Assembly (NCBI GenBank): GCA_937959065.1
Contig: CALGOI010000378.1
Location: 1-5,483, forward strand
Direction of reading: 5' to 3'
Length of the DNA stretch: 5,483 nt
Origin: an uncultured Ignavibacteriota bacterium
GTDB taxonomy: Bacteria > Bacteroidota > Ignavibacteria > Tepidaquicellales > Tepidaquicellaceae
Below, one piece after another: positions 1 to 5,483 of the stretch. Numbering within the stretch: the stretch's first letter is position 1; each line of letters begins with the position of its first letter. The notes beneath the pieces are model-generated. The model did not search any database. It was not told the origin of the DNA and was given only the letters and a program-made list of their open reading frames with translations. Made by a program: the position numbers and the translations under genes.

Positions 1-159
1 AAAGAGATAGAAACTATCATGCATTACCAGATGGATGAAAAAGAAAAGATCGAGAATTCCGATTTCGTCATTGTAAATAACAAATCACTTGAAGACCTCG
101 AAGCACAGACGATATTCATCGGCAAAGTCCTGAAAGCGCTAAAGAAGAGAAAGAAGTAA
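1..159 (+). CDS. coaE: Dephospho-CoA kinase, C-terminal fragment
   Basis: The window opens inside this gene; 52 codons remain before the TAA at 157-159. CoaE is the cytoplasmic enzyme that phosphorylates the 3'-hydroxyl of dephospho-CoA with ATP, the last step of coenzyme A synthesis. The remaining protein carries the family's C-terminal signature: a Gln-Met pair (residues 10-11 of the fragment), a Lys-Ile-Glu helix, then Asp-Phe-Val-Ile-x-Asn-Asn followed by Ser-Leu-Glu-Asp-Leu and a Gln. This matches the usual 'QM..eeK...aD.vI.N.gs.e.L..Q' region near the end of CoaE. A basic tail (KKRKK) closes the protein. The P-loop and most of the CoA-binding part lie upstream of the window. The identification rests on this C-terminal pattern only, but the pattern is distinctive. 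The downstream GC-rich hairpin is not followed by a T-tract, so termination is unclear. Confidence 0.85.
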   Translation, partial: KEIETIMHYQMDEKEKIENSDFVIVNNKSLEDLEAQTIFIGKVLKALKKRKK

Positions 160-170
160 TTTTTATCTTT

Positions 171-220
171 ACTCCCCTCCGGCGGTCAACGACTCGACTC
201 GTAGAGAGGAGTGGGGGAGG
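171..220. repeat. GC-rich imperfect inverted repeat
   Basis: CTCCCC at 172-177 pairs with GGGGAG at 214-219, and a G-rich run 208-221 faces a C-rich run 171-180. The interior holds a tandem GACTC GACTC (191-200) inside a short ACGA...TCGT stem (189-192 / 199-202). It starts 11 bases after the coaE stop. A-rich rather than T-rich sequence follows (227-234), so it does not look like an ordinary intrinsic terminator for coaE. The composition resembles the hairpin at 528-552 and contrasts sharply with the AT-rich surroundings, which suggests a dispersed intergenic element. Copy number cannot be judged from one window. Confidence 0.45.
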
Positions 221-242
221 GTCAGTTAAAAAAACTATCATA

Positions 243-516
243 CCTAATTATTTTCTCCTTTCAATAAACTTTATATTTATTATTGTTCTCTACAATATAT
301 TTGAAGGATATATAGTAGAACATCCGGTGGTTCTTTTTATCGATACCGCTATTTATAATATCTTTGATTATCTCTATTTTTTCTATCATTTCATATTTAA
401 AATACGATGATTCTATTAGTCTAAGTGATTTCGTAATAATTGGATTAAATTTATTTATTGATTTGGCTTTTGTAATTGTAATGGTGAACTTCTTAACAAA
501 ATATCCTCAATTCTGA
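243..516 (+). pseudogene. Start-less, frameshifted membrane-protein remnant (possible)
   Basis: This stretch has no ORF with a usable start. The frame beginning at 319 (just after two adjacent TAG stops at 313-318) runs open to a TGA at 514-516. It reads as two hydrophobic segments rich in Ile, Leu and Phe (about 331-399 and 430-498) separated by a short polar linker, and ends with a Lys-Tyr-Pro-Gln-Phe tail. It has no ATG before 481. One frame over, bases 243-398 are also open and begin with another hydrophobic stretch. Together they look like a small multi-span membrane protein that lost its start and took at least one frameshift. The strand is uncertain: in AT-rich DNA the opposite strand is also open here (about 261-507) with Lys/Ile/Asn-rich, low-complexity content. 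It could be chance. I recognise no family. Confidence 0.25.
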
Positions 517-527
517 ATTTAACTCCT

Positions 528-552
528 CCCCTCTCCTTTATAAGGAGAGGGG
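528..552. repeat. Perfect hairpin, 11-bp stem, REP-like
   Basis: CCCCTCTCCTT (528-538) and AAGGAGAGGGG (542-552) are exact reverse complements around a 3-base loop (TAT). A G-rich flank (CCGGGGGTGAGG, 553-564) continues the element. It lies 18 bases beyond the stop of the minus-strand gene ending at 571. Read in that gene's direction, the stem is followed by AGGAGTTAAATTC rather than a T-run, so a canonical rho-independent terminator is not supported, although the RNA stem could still stabilise the 3' end. The perfect symmetry and GC-rich content in an AT-rich spacer fit a dispersed palindromic element. Confidence 0.6.
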
Positions 553-570
553 CCGGGGGTGAGGTAAAAA

Positions 571-1317
571 CTACTTATTCTCCTTCCATCTCATATACAA
601 CAAGTAAAAACTCCACGGTATCATTATTGCACCTAATACCATTGGAAGAAATGCAATGTTACCGTATTCACTTTGATGTTTTATAAAGATTCCTAATAGT
701 GCCCATCCCAATGCCAGCCAGTTAAAATATTCATTTATTTTAAAACCCGTTATCAATGCTGCTAACCAAATAATTATCATCGTGCCGGTTATCACATAAA
801 TATTTTCACTAAATGCATTACCTTTTGAAGTAAGAAATATCCAGAGATTTGCCGCTGATGCTGCTATAAGCCATCCGTAAAGTATTCCAAACGGAAAGAC
901 AATCATTAAATTGATTTCATTTCGCCCTACACCCATCGATGATATCCTTGCCATCATAAACGCTGTAAACAGCATTGTAACTATTACGAGCAAACTTAAA
1001 AGAAGATTTCCGGTGACAAACAAAAGTATCCATACACTTCCCAGTATATTATTAGCAATTACATAGGGAGCTATTTCATCATAAACTTTTATGCTTCTTC
1101 GTCCGGGAAGCAGCTGTATAATCGAATAGATTATCAGACTGATGTAAATTATCCCCCATATTGAAAAGGTGTAACCAGCCGGTGTAAAAAAAGTTTCGTA
1201 GTTACCGGATACTTCACCTATTGCAGGTAAACCTGTTAGCTGTGAATAAAGTGAATTAAATAATACATTGGCTAAAACTATTATTAGAACCAGCCATCTC
1301 AATAAATTTTGTCCCAT
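571..1317 (-). CDS. Enlarged TspO/MBR-like tryptophan-rich membrane protein
   Basis: This 248-residue integral membrane protein has about eight hydrophobic spans (roughly residues 6-25, 50-70, 83-101, 104-124, 134-155, 173-192, 197-213, 219-241) and ten tryptophans. Residues 44-58 read FTPAGYTFSIWGIIY, the F.P.GY.F.iW..IY pattern typical of the first part of TspO/MBR proteins. Residues 147-162 (YGWLIAASAANLWIFL) resemble the later TspO helix with its W..iA...N pattern. Classic TspO has about 160 residues and five spans and binds porphyrins and related ligands; longer relatives are usually annotated 'tryptophan-rich sensory protein' and their role is not settled. The start is an ATG (CAT on the + strand at 1315-1317), which places the first span right at the N-terminus; no Shine-Dalgarno is visible. 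It is divergent from the HNH gene and convergent with coaE, so it is probably its own transcription unit. A sensor or transport role is inferred only from the family. Confidence 0.75.
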   Translation of the reverse strand: MGQNLLRWLVLIIVLANVLFNSLYSQLTGLPAIGEVSGNYETFFTPAGYTFSIWGIIYISLIIYSIIQLLPGRRSIKVYDEIAPYVIANNILGSVWILLFVTGNLLLSLLVIVTMLFTAFMMARISSMGVGRNEINLMIVFPFGILYGWLIAASAANLWIFLTSKGNAFSENIYVITGTMIIIWLAALITGFKINEYFNWLALGWALLGIFIKHQSEYGNIAFLPMVLGAIMIPWSFYLLYMRWKENK

Positions 1318-1404
1318 ACAGAAACATACACTTTTAACGGCATTTTTTACATTCTCTTAATATTCTTATGACCTAAAGTCCTTTTACACATCTCTTCCAC
1401 TCCT

Positions 1405-1430
1405 CTTTCCCAAACCCCAGCTTGGGAAAG
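1405..1430. repeat. Inverted repeat, 9-bp perfect stem
   Basis: CTTTCCCAA (1405-1413) and TTGGGAAAG (1422-1430) are exact reverse complements around an 8-base loop (ACCCCAGC). It lies between two divergent genes, where a terminator would serve neither, and has no T-run on either side. The adjoining CCACTCCTC (1398-1406) reads GAGGAGTGG on the minus strand, which also occurs at 206-214 inside the hairpin after coaE, so the two may belong to a related family of dispersed palindromes. Confidence 0.5.
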
Positions 1431-1479
1431 CCCAAAAATCACCACCAAAACACTAATTATTTGTTCTTTCGGTTTAAGA

Positions 1480-1508
1480 TTGCATATATCAATATATTTT
1501 AATAAAAT
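1480..1508 (+). promoter_or_regulatory. Possible sigma70-type promoter for the HNH gene
   Basis: TTGCAT (1480-1485) and TAAAAT (1503-1508) are separated by 17 bases. The second box matches TATAAT at five of six positions; the first matches TTGACA only in its TTG. TAAAATTTG (1503-1511) also loosely resembles the Bacteroidota TAnnTTTG box with one extra base. The site sits 62 bases before the ATG at 1570. The region is so AT-rich that such matches arise by chance. Confidence 0.25.
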
Positions 1509-1531
1509 TTGTAAATATTAAAAATAAGGAA

Positions 1532-1548
1532 GTTCGTCTTCTACGAAC
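1532..1548 (+). other. Small stem-loop in the HNH gene leader
   Basis: GTTCGT (1532-1537) pairs with ACGAAC (1543-1548) around a CTTCT loop. It lies 21 bases before the ATG at 1570, in an otherwise A-rich leader with no Shine-Dalgarno. It could be an operator half-site pair or an mRNA hairpin in the 5' leader; six base pairs alone prove little. Confidence 0.25.
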
Positions 1549-1569
1549 AAAATAAAGAAAAAATAAAAA

Positions 1570-2081
1570 ATGGAACTAGTTCACTAAATGGTAAAGTACT
1601 TGTCTTAAATCAAAACTATGAGCCCCTTACCATCTGTAATGTAAGGCGCGCTTTTATCCTCACATACCTCGGTAAAGCCGAAGTCATCAGCAATAATGAC
1701 ACAAAAGTTATCCAGACAGTTTATCAATCTTTCGATTATCCCAGCGTGGTACGCCTTGTTTTCTTCGTCAAAGTGCCTTTCAAAAAGATTATTCTGTCAA
1801 GAAAGAATATCCTGCGCAGGGACGGTCACAGGTGCCAGTATTGCGGTACAAGCTCTAATCTCACCGTGGATCATGTAATGCCGAGATCCAGGGGCGGTGA
1901 AGATACCTGGGAAAATCTTGTTTCTGCTTGTATCAAATGTAATAATAAAAAAGGCGACAGGACTCCCGATGAAGCCAAAATGCCTCTTAAAATATTTCCT
2001 AAAAGACCTTCTCATATCACTTTCATCAAAAACTTCGCCGGTAAGGTGGATGATACCTGGAAACCGTATTTATATATGTAA
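1570..2081 (+). CDS. HNH endonuclease family protein, frameshifted just after the start
   Basis: The conserved body is a Zn-ribbon HNH nuclease domain. Cys-Gln-Tyr-Cys is at 1833-1844, Asp-His (catalytic His 1872-1874) follows a Thr-Val strand, then PRSRGG, a WENLV stretch (Asn 1914-1916), and a second Cys-x-x-Cys at 1929-1940 followed by Asn-Asn and KKGDRTP. This is the CxxC...DH...N...CxxC layout of HNH proteins that cleave or nick DNA with a divalent metal; the cellular role of this small stand-alone group is not known to me. The reading frame continues well upstream of the first usable in-frame start (GTG 1746): from 1584 it reads NGKVLVLNQNYEPL and on into FILTYLGKAEVI, the usual N-terminal domain of such proteins. 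No ATG, GTG or TTG precedes it in frame. ATG 1570 gives Met-Glu-Leu-Val, but one base is missing before TCA at 1581, so it stops at 1585. With one base restored the protein would have 170 residues. Either a real disabling mutation or a sequencing error. Confidence 0.75.
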
Positions 2082-2109
2082 TTGCATTTTTTTAATGGTT
2101 TTTATTGGC

Positions 2110-2117
2110 TATCTTTG
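2110..2117 (+). promoter_or_regulatory. Possible Bacteroidota-type -7 box before the ALDH gene
   Basis: TATCTTTG matches the TAnnTTTG consensus of Bacteroidota vegetative promoters exactly. It lies in the 133-base spacer between the HNH stop and the aldehyde dehydrogenase start, giving a leader of roughly 90 bases. The nearest upstream TTG (2082-2084) is about 25 bases away, farther than the usual spacing, so the upstream element is not convincing. The rest of this spacer is AT-rich, with a tandem TCGAAAAA motif at about 2159-2176 and no other clear signal. Confidence 0.3.
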
Positions 2118-2214
2118 TTGATTTGATGAACCTGCATACGTGTTTTTGGTGATTCCATTCGAAAAAAATCGAAAAATCTATTAATAATATCAAACTAAAC
2201 AAACGGATTAGTTT

Positions 2215-3699
2215 ATGGAAAAGTATTTGCTCTATATTAATGGCGAATTTAAAGAGGGTAGCAAGGGTAAATTTTTCAAAGCAATTAACCCTGCCGACGG
2301 TTCCGAAATAGCTGAAATAGCCGAAGCAACTGTCGATGATGCAAAGGATGCCATCGATGCAGCAAGAAACGCTTTCGATAACGGAGTCTGGAGCAATAAA
2401 TCAGGTGAAGAGAGAAGTGTCATTATCAAACAGATCGTTGATAAGATTAACGAAAATAAAGATAAACTCACCGAACTCGAAATTAAGGACTCCGGCTCTA
2501 CATTCAAAAAAGCTGCCGAAGATATCTATCTTTCTGCTCGTAATCTAAACTCATTCGCTAAGCTTGCACTTGTAGATCTTAACGAAGTTTCAGATGTTTC
2601 TAAAGAAGGTATTAGTAAGAATCTGATTAGACGTGAACCGGTTGGTGTTTGTGCTCAGATAATCCCATGGAATTTCCCGCTGAAGATGGCTATCTGGAAG
2701 ATCGGTCCCGCTCTTGCAGCAGGTTGTACTATCGTATTAAAACCGGCTCCTGAAACATCGGTAACTGCTATGGAGCTTGCAAAGCTTGTCGACCAGACAG
2801 ACCTTCCTAAAGGGGTATTAAATATCATCACAGGTGACGTTGAGGTCGGATCAGAAATGGTTACAAACCCAAAAGTAGATAAAGTTGCTTTCACCGGCTC
2901 GACTGAAGTCGGCAAGATAATTATGAAAAACGCTGCTGAAACGCTTAAAAAAGTTACTCTCGAGTGCGGCGGTAAGTCTGCTAATATCGTCCTCGATGAC
3001 GCAGATATAGATATGGCTGTTGACGGTGCAATTTACGCCGGGTTTTATCACCAGGGACAATGCTGCGAAGGCGGGACTCGTCTCCTCATTCAGGACAGTA
3101 TTTATGATGATTTCATCACAAAGATGAAAGAAAAGATGTCTAGAATGGTCATTGGCGATCCGATGGATAAGAAAACTGATGTAGGTCCCGTGATTTCACA
3201 GGAACAGTTTGACCGCGTAATGGATTACATAAAGATTGCTCAGGAAGAGGGTGCTACAGCTCTTACAGGCGGTAAACAGCACGGTTCCTCCGGGTACTTT
3301 ATCGAACCTACTGTGTTTATAAATGCCGAGAATTCTATGAGACACGTTCAGGAAGAGATATTCGGACCGGTTATCTCCATTATGAAATTCAAAGATGATG
3401 ATGAAGCGGTTAAGATTGCGAATGACTCTATTTACGGACTTGGCGGTGCTGTCTGGTCTAAAGACGAAAACCGGGCTATGGAGCTTGCAAACCGTCTGAG
3501 AACAGGTACTGTATGGATTAACGAGTATCACTTGCTTAATGAAAAAGTACCTTTCGGTGGATATAAACAGAGCGGTATCGGACGAGAGTTTGGTATCGAC
3601 GGTATAAAGGAATATACAGAGGTAAAGCATATTTATGTAGACGACGTTAAAGAAAGGGATAAGAAGTTCTGGTACGGCACAGTAGTTCCTAAAGATTAA
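2215..3699 (+). CDS. NAD(P)-dependent aldehyde dehydrogenase
   Basis: This complete 494-residue member of the aldehyde dehydrogenase superfamily oxidises an aldehyde to the carboxylic acid with NAD(P)+ through a thiohemiacetal on a cysteine. The visible hallmarks, in order, are: PWNFP at 151-155 (oxyanion Asn153), Lys176 in LKPAPE (cofactor), FTGSTEVG at 226-233 (Rossmann turn), general base Glu250 in LECGGKSAN, catalytic Cys284 in GQCCEGG (preceded by a second Cys, 283), Glu381 in EEIFGPV (nicotinamide ribose) and PFGGYKQSGIGRE at 446-458. Length is normal for the soluble, cytoplasmic ALDH1/betaine-aldehyde-like group. No signal peptide is present. The start ATG at 2215 gives the standard N-terminus with a YINGEF strand; no Shine-Dalgarno is seen. 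The 565-residue gene follows after 20 bases, so co-transcription is likely. Substrate is not deducible; a broad-range aldehyde detoxification enzyme or a dedicated pathway step with its neighbour are both possible. Confidence 0.95.
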   Translation: MEKYLLYINGEFKEGSKGKFFKAINPADGSEIAEIAEATVDDAKDAIDAARNAFDNGVWSNKSGEERSVIIKQIVDKINENKDKLTELEIKDSGSTFKKAAEDIYLSARNLNSFAKLALVDLNEVSDVSKEGISKNLIRREPVGVCAQIIPWNFPLKMAIWKIGPALAAGCTIVLKPAPETSVTAMELAKLVDQTDLPKGVLNIITGDVEVGSEMVTNPKVDKVAFTGSTEVGKIIMKNAAETLKKVTLECGGKSANIVLDDADIDMAVDGAIYAGFYHQGQCCEGGTRLLIQDSIYDDFITKMKEKMSRMVIGDPMDKKTDVGPVISQEQFDRVMDYIKIAQEEGATALTGGKQHGSSGYFIEPTVFINAENSMRHVQEEIFGPVISIMKFKDDDEAVKIANDSIYGLGGAVWSKDENRAMELANRLRTGTVWINEYHLLNEKVPFGGYKQSGIGREFGIDGIKEYTEVKHIYVDDVKERDKKFWYGTVVPKD

Positions 3700-3719
3700 T
3701 TTTAAATGCGCATTCTTTA

Positions 3720-5417
3720 ATGGATATTAAGAATAAGAAAGTTCTTATCCTCGGCGGCTGGGGACTTGTCGGGTCAGCTATAGCCAGGCAAATTGTTAAA
3801 CAGGAACCGTCGCAGATCATTCTTACCTCTCTGAAGGAGAGTGAAGCCCGCGATATCTGTGATTCTTTGACCGAAGAGTTTGGTAAAGAAAAGGGTTTCT
3901 TTACTCCGTACTGGGGTAATATCTTCATAAAGCACAAATATAAAGACCTTCCCAAAAGCGAATATGTAAATGATTCCCAAAAGCGCCTCGAACTCCTGGG
4001 AGATGTAGTAGATGAACTCAATGATGAGATTCTTAAAGATTCGGCTATTTACCACATGTTTGCTGATATTAAGCCGGATATAGTCATAGATTGTATTAAT
4101 ACCGCGACCGGAATTGCTTACGCAAACATTTATAAATCATATAATGAAATTCTCGGGATACTGAAAACTGGTAACCGTGATTATGACCTTCTTAAAGATT
4201 CAGTTGAAAAACTTTTAGGAATTTCTTACGTCCCTCAGCTTATCCGTCATATCCAGCTGCTTTATAATTCAATGAAGGAATTCAATACTTCCTTCTACCT
4301 TAAGATCGGTACCAGTGGTACCGGCGGAATGGGACTTAATATTCCCTTTACGCACAGCGAAGAGAAACCATCTAGAGTCCTTTTGAGTAAAGCTTCCGTC
4401 GCAGGGGCGCATACATTGCTTTTATTCCTGATGGCCCGTACACCAGGTGGTCCGATGATCAAGGAACTTAAACCAACTGCCTCGATCGCATGGAAAAAAA
4501 TAGCGTACGGTAAAATACTCAACCGCGGCGTCCCGATGAAGATTTATGATGTTGGTTTTGATAACAACGAAGAGCTGTCATCGACATTCAAAAGAAATAC
4601 CGATAAAGAGTTTAAAGAAAACGGTGACCTTGAGACGGTTTTCATCGATACAGGTGAAAACGGTATCTTCGCGAGAGGGGAGTTCGAAACAATAACTTCC
4701 GTAGGTCAGATGGAGTTTATCACTCCCGAGGAGATAGCTGAAGCAGCAATCGACGAAATTCGCGGCTCTAATTCCGGTCACGATATCGTAGGAGCGCTCG
4801 ATGCATCTGTAATGGAACCTACATACCGCGCTGGATTTATGCAGTCTTATGCAGTCGAAAAGATAGATGAACTGGAAAAACAGCATAATACAAGCTCTGT
4901 AGCATTTGAAATGCTTGGTCCTCCGCGTCTTACAAAACTCCTTTTTGAGGCACAAATAATTCGACTTATATATAATAATTTCAATAATTATATTAATTCC
5001 GACCCTGATTCACGTTCTCAGACAATTACAGATTTTCTCAAAAACGACCCGAAATTAAGGAATGAGATTATATCTGTTGGTCTGCCAATTCTTATGAACG
5101 ACGGTAAGACTATTCTTAGAGGACCTCACGTACTTATTCCTTCTTCAGCTGAAGGAGATGAAATAGACGTGACACCTCAACAGATCGAAAAATGGGCGCA
5201 AAACGGATGGGTTGACCTGCGCAAAGAGAACTGGGATAAATGGGAAAGCAGATTCAAGGAGATTATGAAGCAGGCTAAAGCAGATGAAGATAAACTGCAC
5301 AGCTCGCGGTTCATATATAATTACGATTATTGGAATAACTTCGAAGATATAAACATTGGTAAGGTCGTTGGTTGGTTATTTATTTATGAGGAAGATGGTC
5401 TGAGATATAAAAGATAA
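3720..5417 (+). CDS. Large SDR-like Rossmann-fold protein of unrecognised family
   Basis: This complete protein has 565 residues. Residues 7-30 form a nucleotide-binding beta-alpha unit (KKVLILGGWGLVGSAIARQI) with a GxxGxxG turn at Gly12, Gly15 and Gly18. The end of the second strand (ILTS, 34-37) lacks the acidic residue typical of NAD binding, so NADP(H) is as likely. A strand DIVIDCINTATG (120-131) matches the fourth strand of SDR folds. Residues 194-205 (LKIGTSGTGGMG) fit the fifth strand with its Ser/Thr. The following helix has SerLys (223-224) then AxVAGAH as in YxxxSK-type SDRs, but the expected Tyr position is Val220. About 300 further residues, up to a Trp-rich C-terminus (NGWVDLRKENW, 495-505), match nothing I recognise. 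No signal peptide or membrane span is evident. ATG 3720 starts directly before the Rossmann strand. It follows the aldehyde dehydrogenase by 20 bases, suggesting a shared substrate pathway; oxidoreductase activity is inferred, not shown. Confidence 0.75.
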   Translation: MDIKNKKVLILGGWGLVGSAIARQIVKQEPSQIILTSLKESEARDICDSLTEEFGKEKGFFTPYWGNIFIKHKYKDLPKSEYVNDSQKRLELLGDVVDELNDEILKDSAIYHMFADIKPDIVIDCINTATGIAYANIYKSYNEILGILKTGNRDYDLLKDSVEKLLGISYVPQLIRHIQLLYNSMKEFNTSFYLKIGTSGTGGMGLNIPFTHSEEKPSRVLLSKASVAGAHTLLLFLMARTPGGPMIKELKPTASIAWKKIAYGKILNRGVPMKIYDVGFDNNEELSSTFKRNTDKEFKENGDLETVFIDTGENGIFARGEFETITSVGQMEFITPEEIAEAAIDEIRGSNSGHDIVGALDASVMEPTYRAGFMQSYAVEKIDELEKQHNTSSVAFEMLGPPRLTKLLFEAQIIRLIYNNFNNYINSDPDSRSQTITDFLKNDPKLRNEIISVGLPILMNDGKTILRGPHVLIPSSAEGDEIDVTPQQIEKWAQNGWVDLRKENWDKWESRFKEIMKQAKADEDKLHSSRFIYNYDYWNNFEDINIGKVVGWLFIYEEDGLRYKR

Positions 5418-5483
5418 GTTTTAAAGACAACTGGTTTTTAAATTAAATTAATTCAAATTGCCGGCAAACATTCTTTCTATCCT

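Noticed and set aside
261..507. Minus-strand open frame opposite the membrane-protein remnant
   Set aside because: Low-complexity Lys/Ile/Asn-rich translation with a late ATG; explained by the AT-rich composition.
1625..1646. CCTTAC / GTAAGG inverted repeat
   Set aside because: A 6-bp stem lying within conserved HNH-protein codons; most likely chance.
1746..2081. A 111-residue HNH protein starting at GTG 1746
   Set aside because: The conserved reading frame continues upstream to about 1584, so GTG 1746 encodes an internal Val and is not the natural start.
3196..3630. 144-residue minus-strand ORF inside the aldehyde dehydrogenase
   Set aside because: It lies wholly antisense to a gene with all ALDH motifs and shows no recognisable domain; it is a shadow frame.
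4578..4955. 125-residue minus-strand ORF inside the 565-residue gene
   Set aside because: It is antisense to a long uninterrupted gene, with Cys/Phe/Tyr-rich content typical of a shadow frame.
5418..5483. Terminator or new gene after the SDR-like gene
   Set aside because: Only AT-rich sequence and a GCCGGC hexamer palindrome (5460-5465) are present; no stem with a T-tract and no start codon with a supported frame.
1..5483. CRISPR array, tRNA or rRNA gene, insertion sequence, phage or defence cluster
   Set aside because: No spaced direct repeats, cloverleaf, rRNA sequence or transposase/integrase was seen; the lone HNH protein is not enough to claim a defence system.

Overview
The window is a bacterial chromosomal segment of AT-leaning DNA. 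It carries the end of a CoA-biosynthesis gene, a minus-strand membrane protein, a small HNH-type nuclease gene with a damaged 5' end, and a two-gene unit of an aldehyde dehydrogenase and a large Rossmann-fold protein. No start codon has a clear Shine-Dalgarno sequence, the leaders are A/T-rich, and one spacer has a TAnnTTTG box of the type known from Bacteroidota. With the protein flavour and the short GC-rich hairpins scattered in the spacers, this suggests the Bacteroidota/Ignavibacteriota (FCB) group. That assignment is inference and no marker gene proves it.

Layout. Bases 1-159 are the C-terminus of dephospho-CoA kinase (coaE), cut by the window edge. Bases 160-570 hold no intact gene: a GC-rich imperfect hairpin, a start-less frameshifted stretch that reads as membrane protein, and a perfect 11-bp-stem hairpin. 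Bases 571-1317 (minus) encode an enlarged TspO/MBR-type membrane protein. The divergent spacer 1318-1569 contains a third hairpin, a possible promoter and a small stem-loop. Bases 1570-2081 hold an HNH endonuclease gene. Its coding similarity begins near 1584, but the only plausible ATG (1570) is one base out of frame, so automated calling would give a truncated product from an internal GTG at 1746. Bases 2215-3699 encode an NAD(P)-dependent aldehyde dehydrogenase with all catalytic residues. Twenty bases later, 3720-5417 encodes a 565-residue protein with an SDR-like N-terminal half and a C-terminal half I do not recognise. The last 66 bases contain no recognisable gene.

How the genes relate. 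The aldehyde dehydrogenase and the 565-residue protein share a strand and are almost contiguous, so they are probably co-transcribed. They may act on the same metabolite, but the substrate cannot be read from the sequence. The other genes look like unrelated neighbours. The best candidate for something undescribed is the 565-residue protein: it keeps the Ser-Lys part of an SDR active site but has Val where the catalytic Tyr would be expected.
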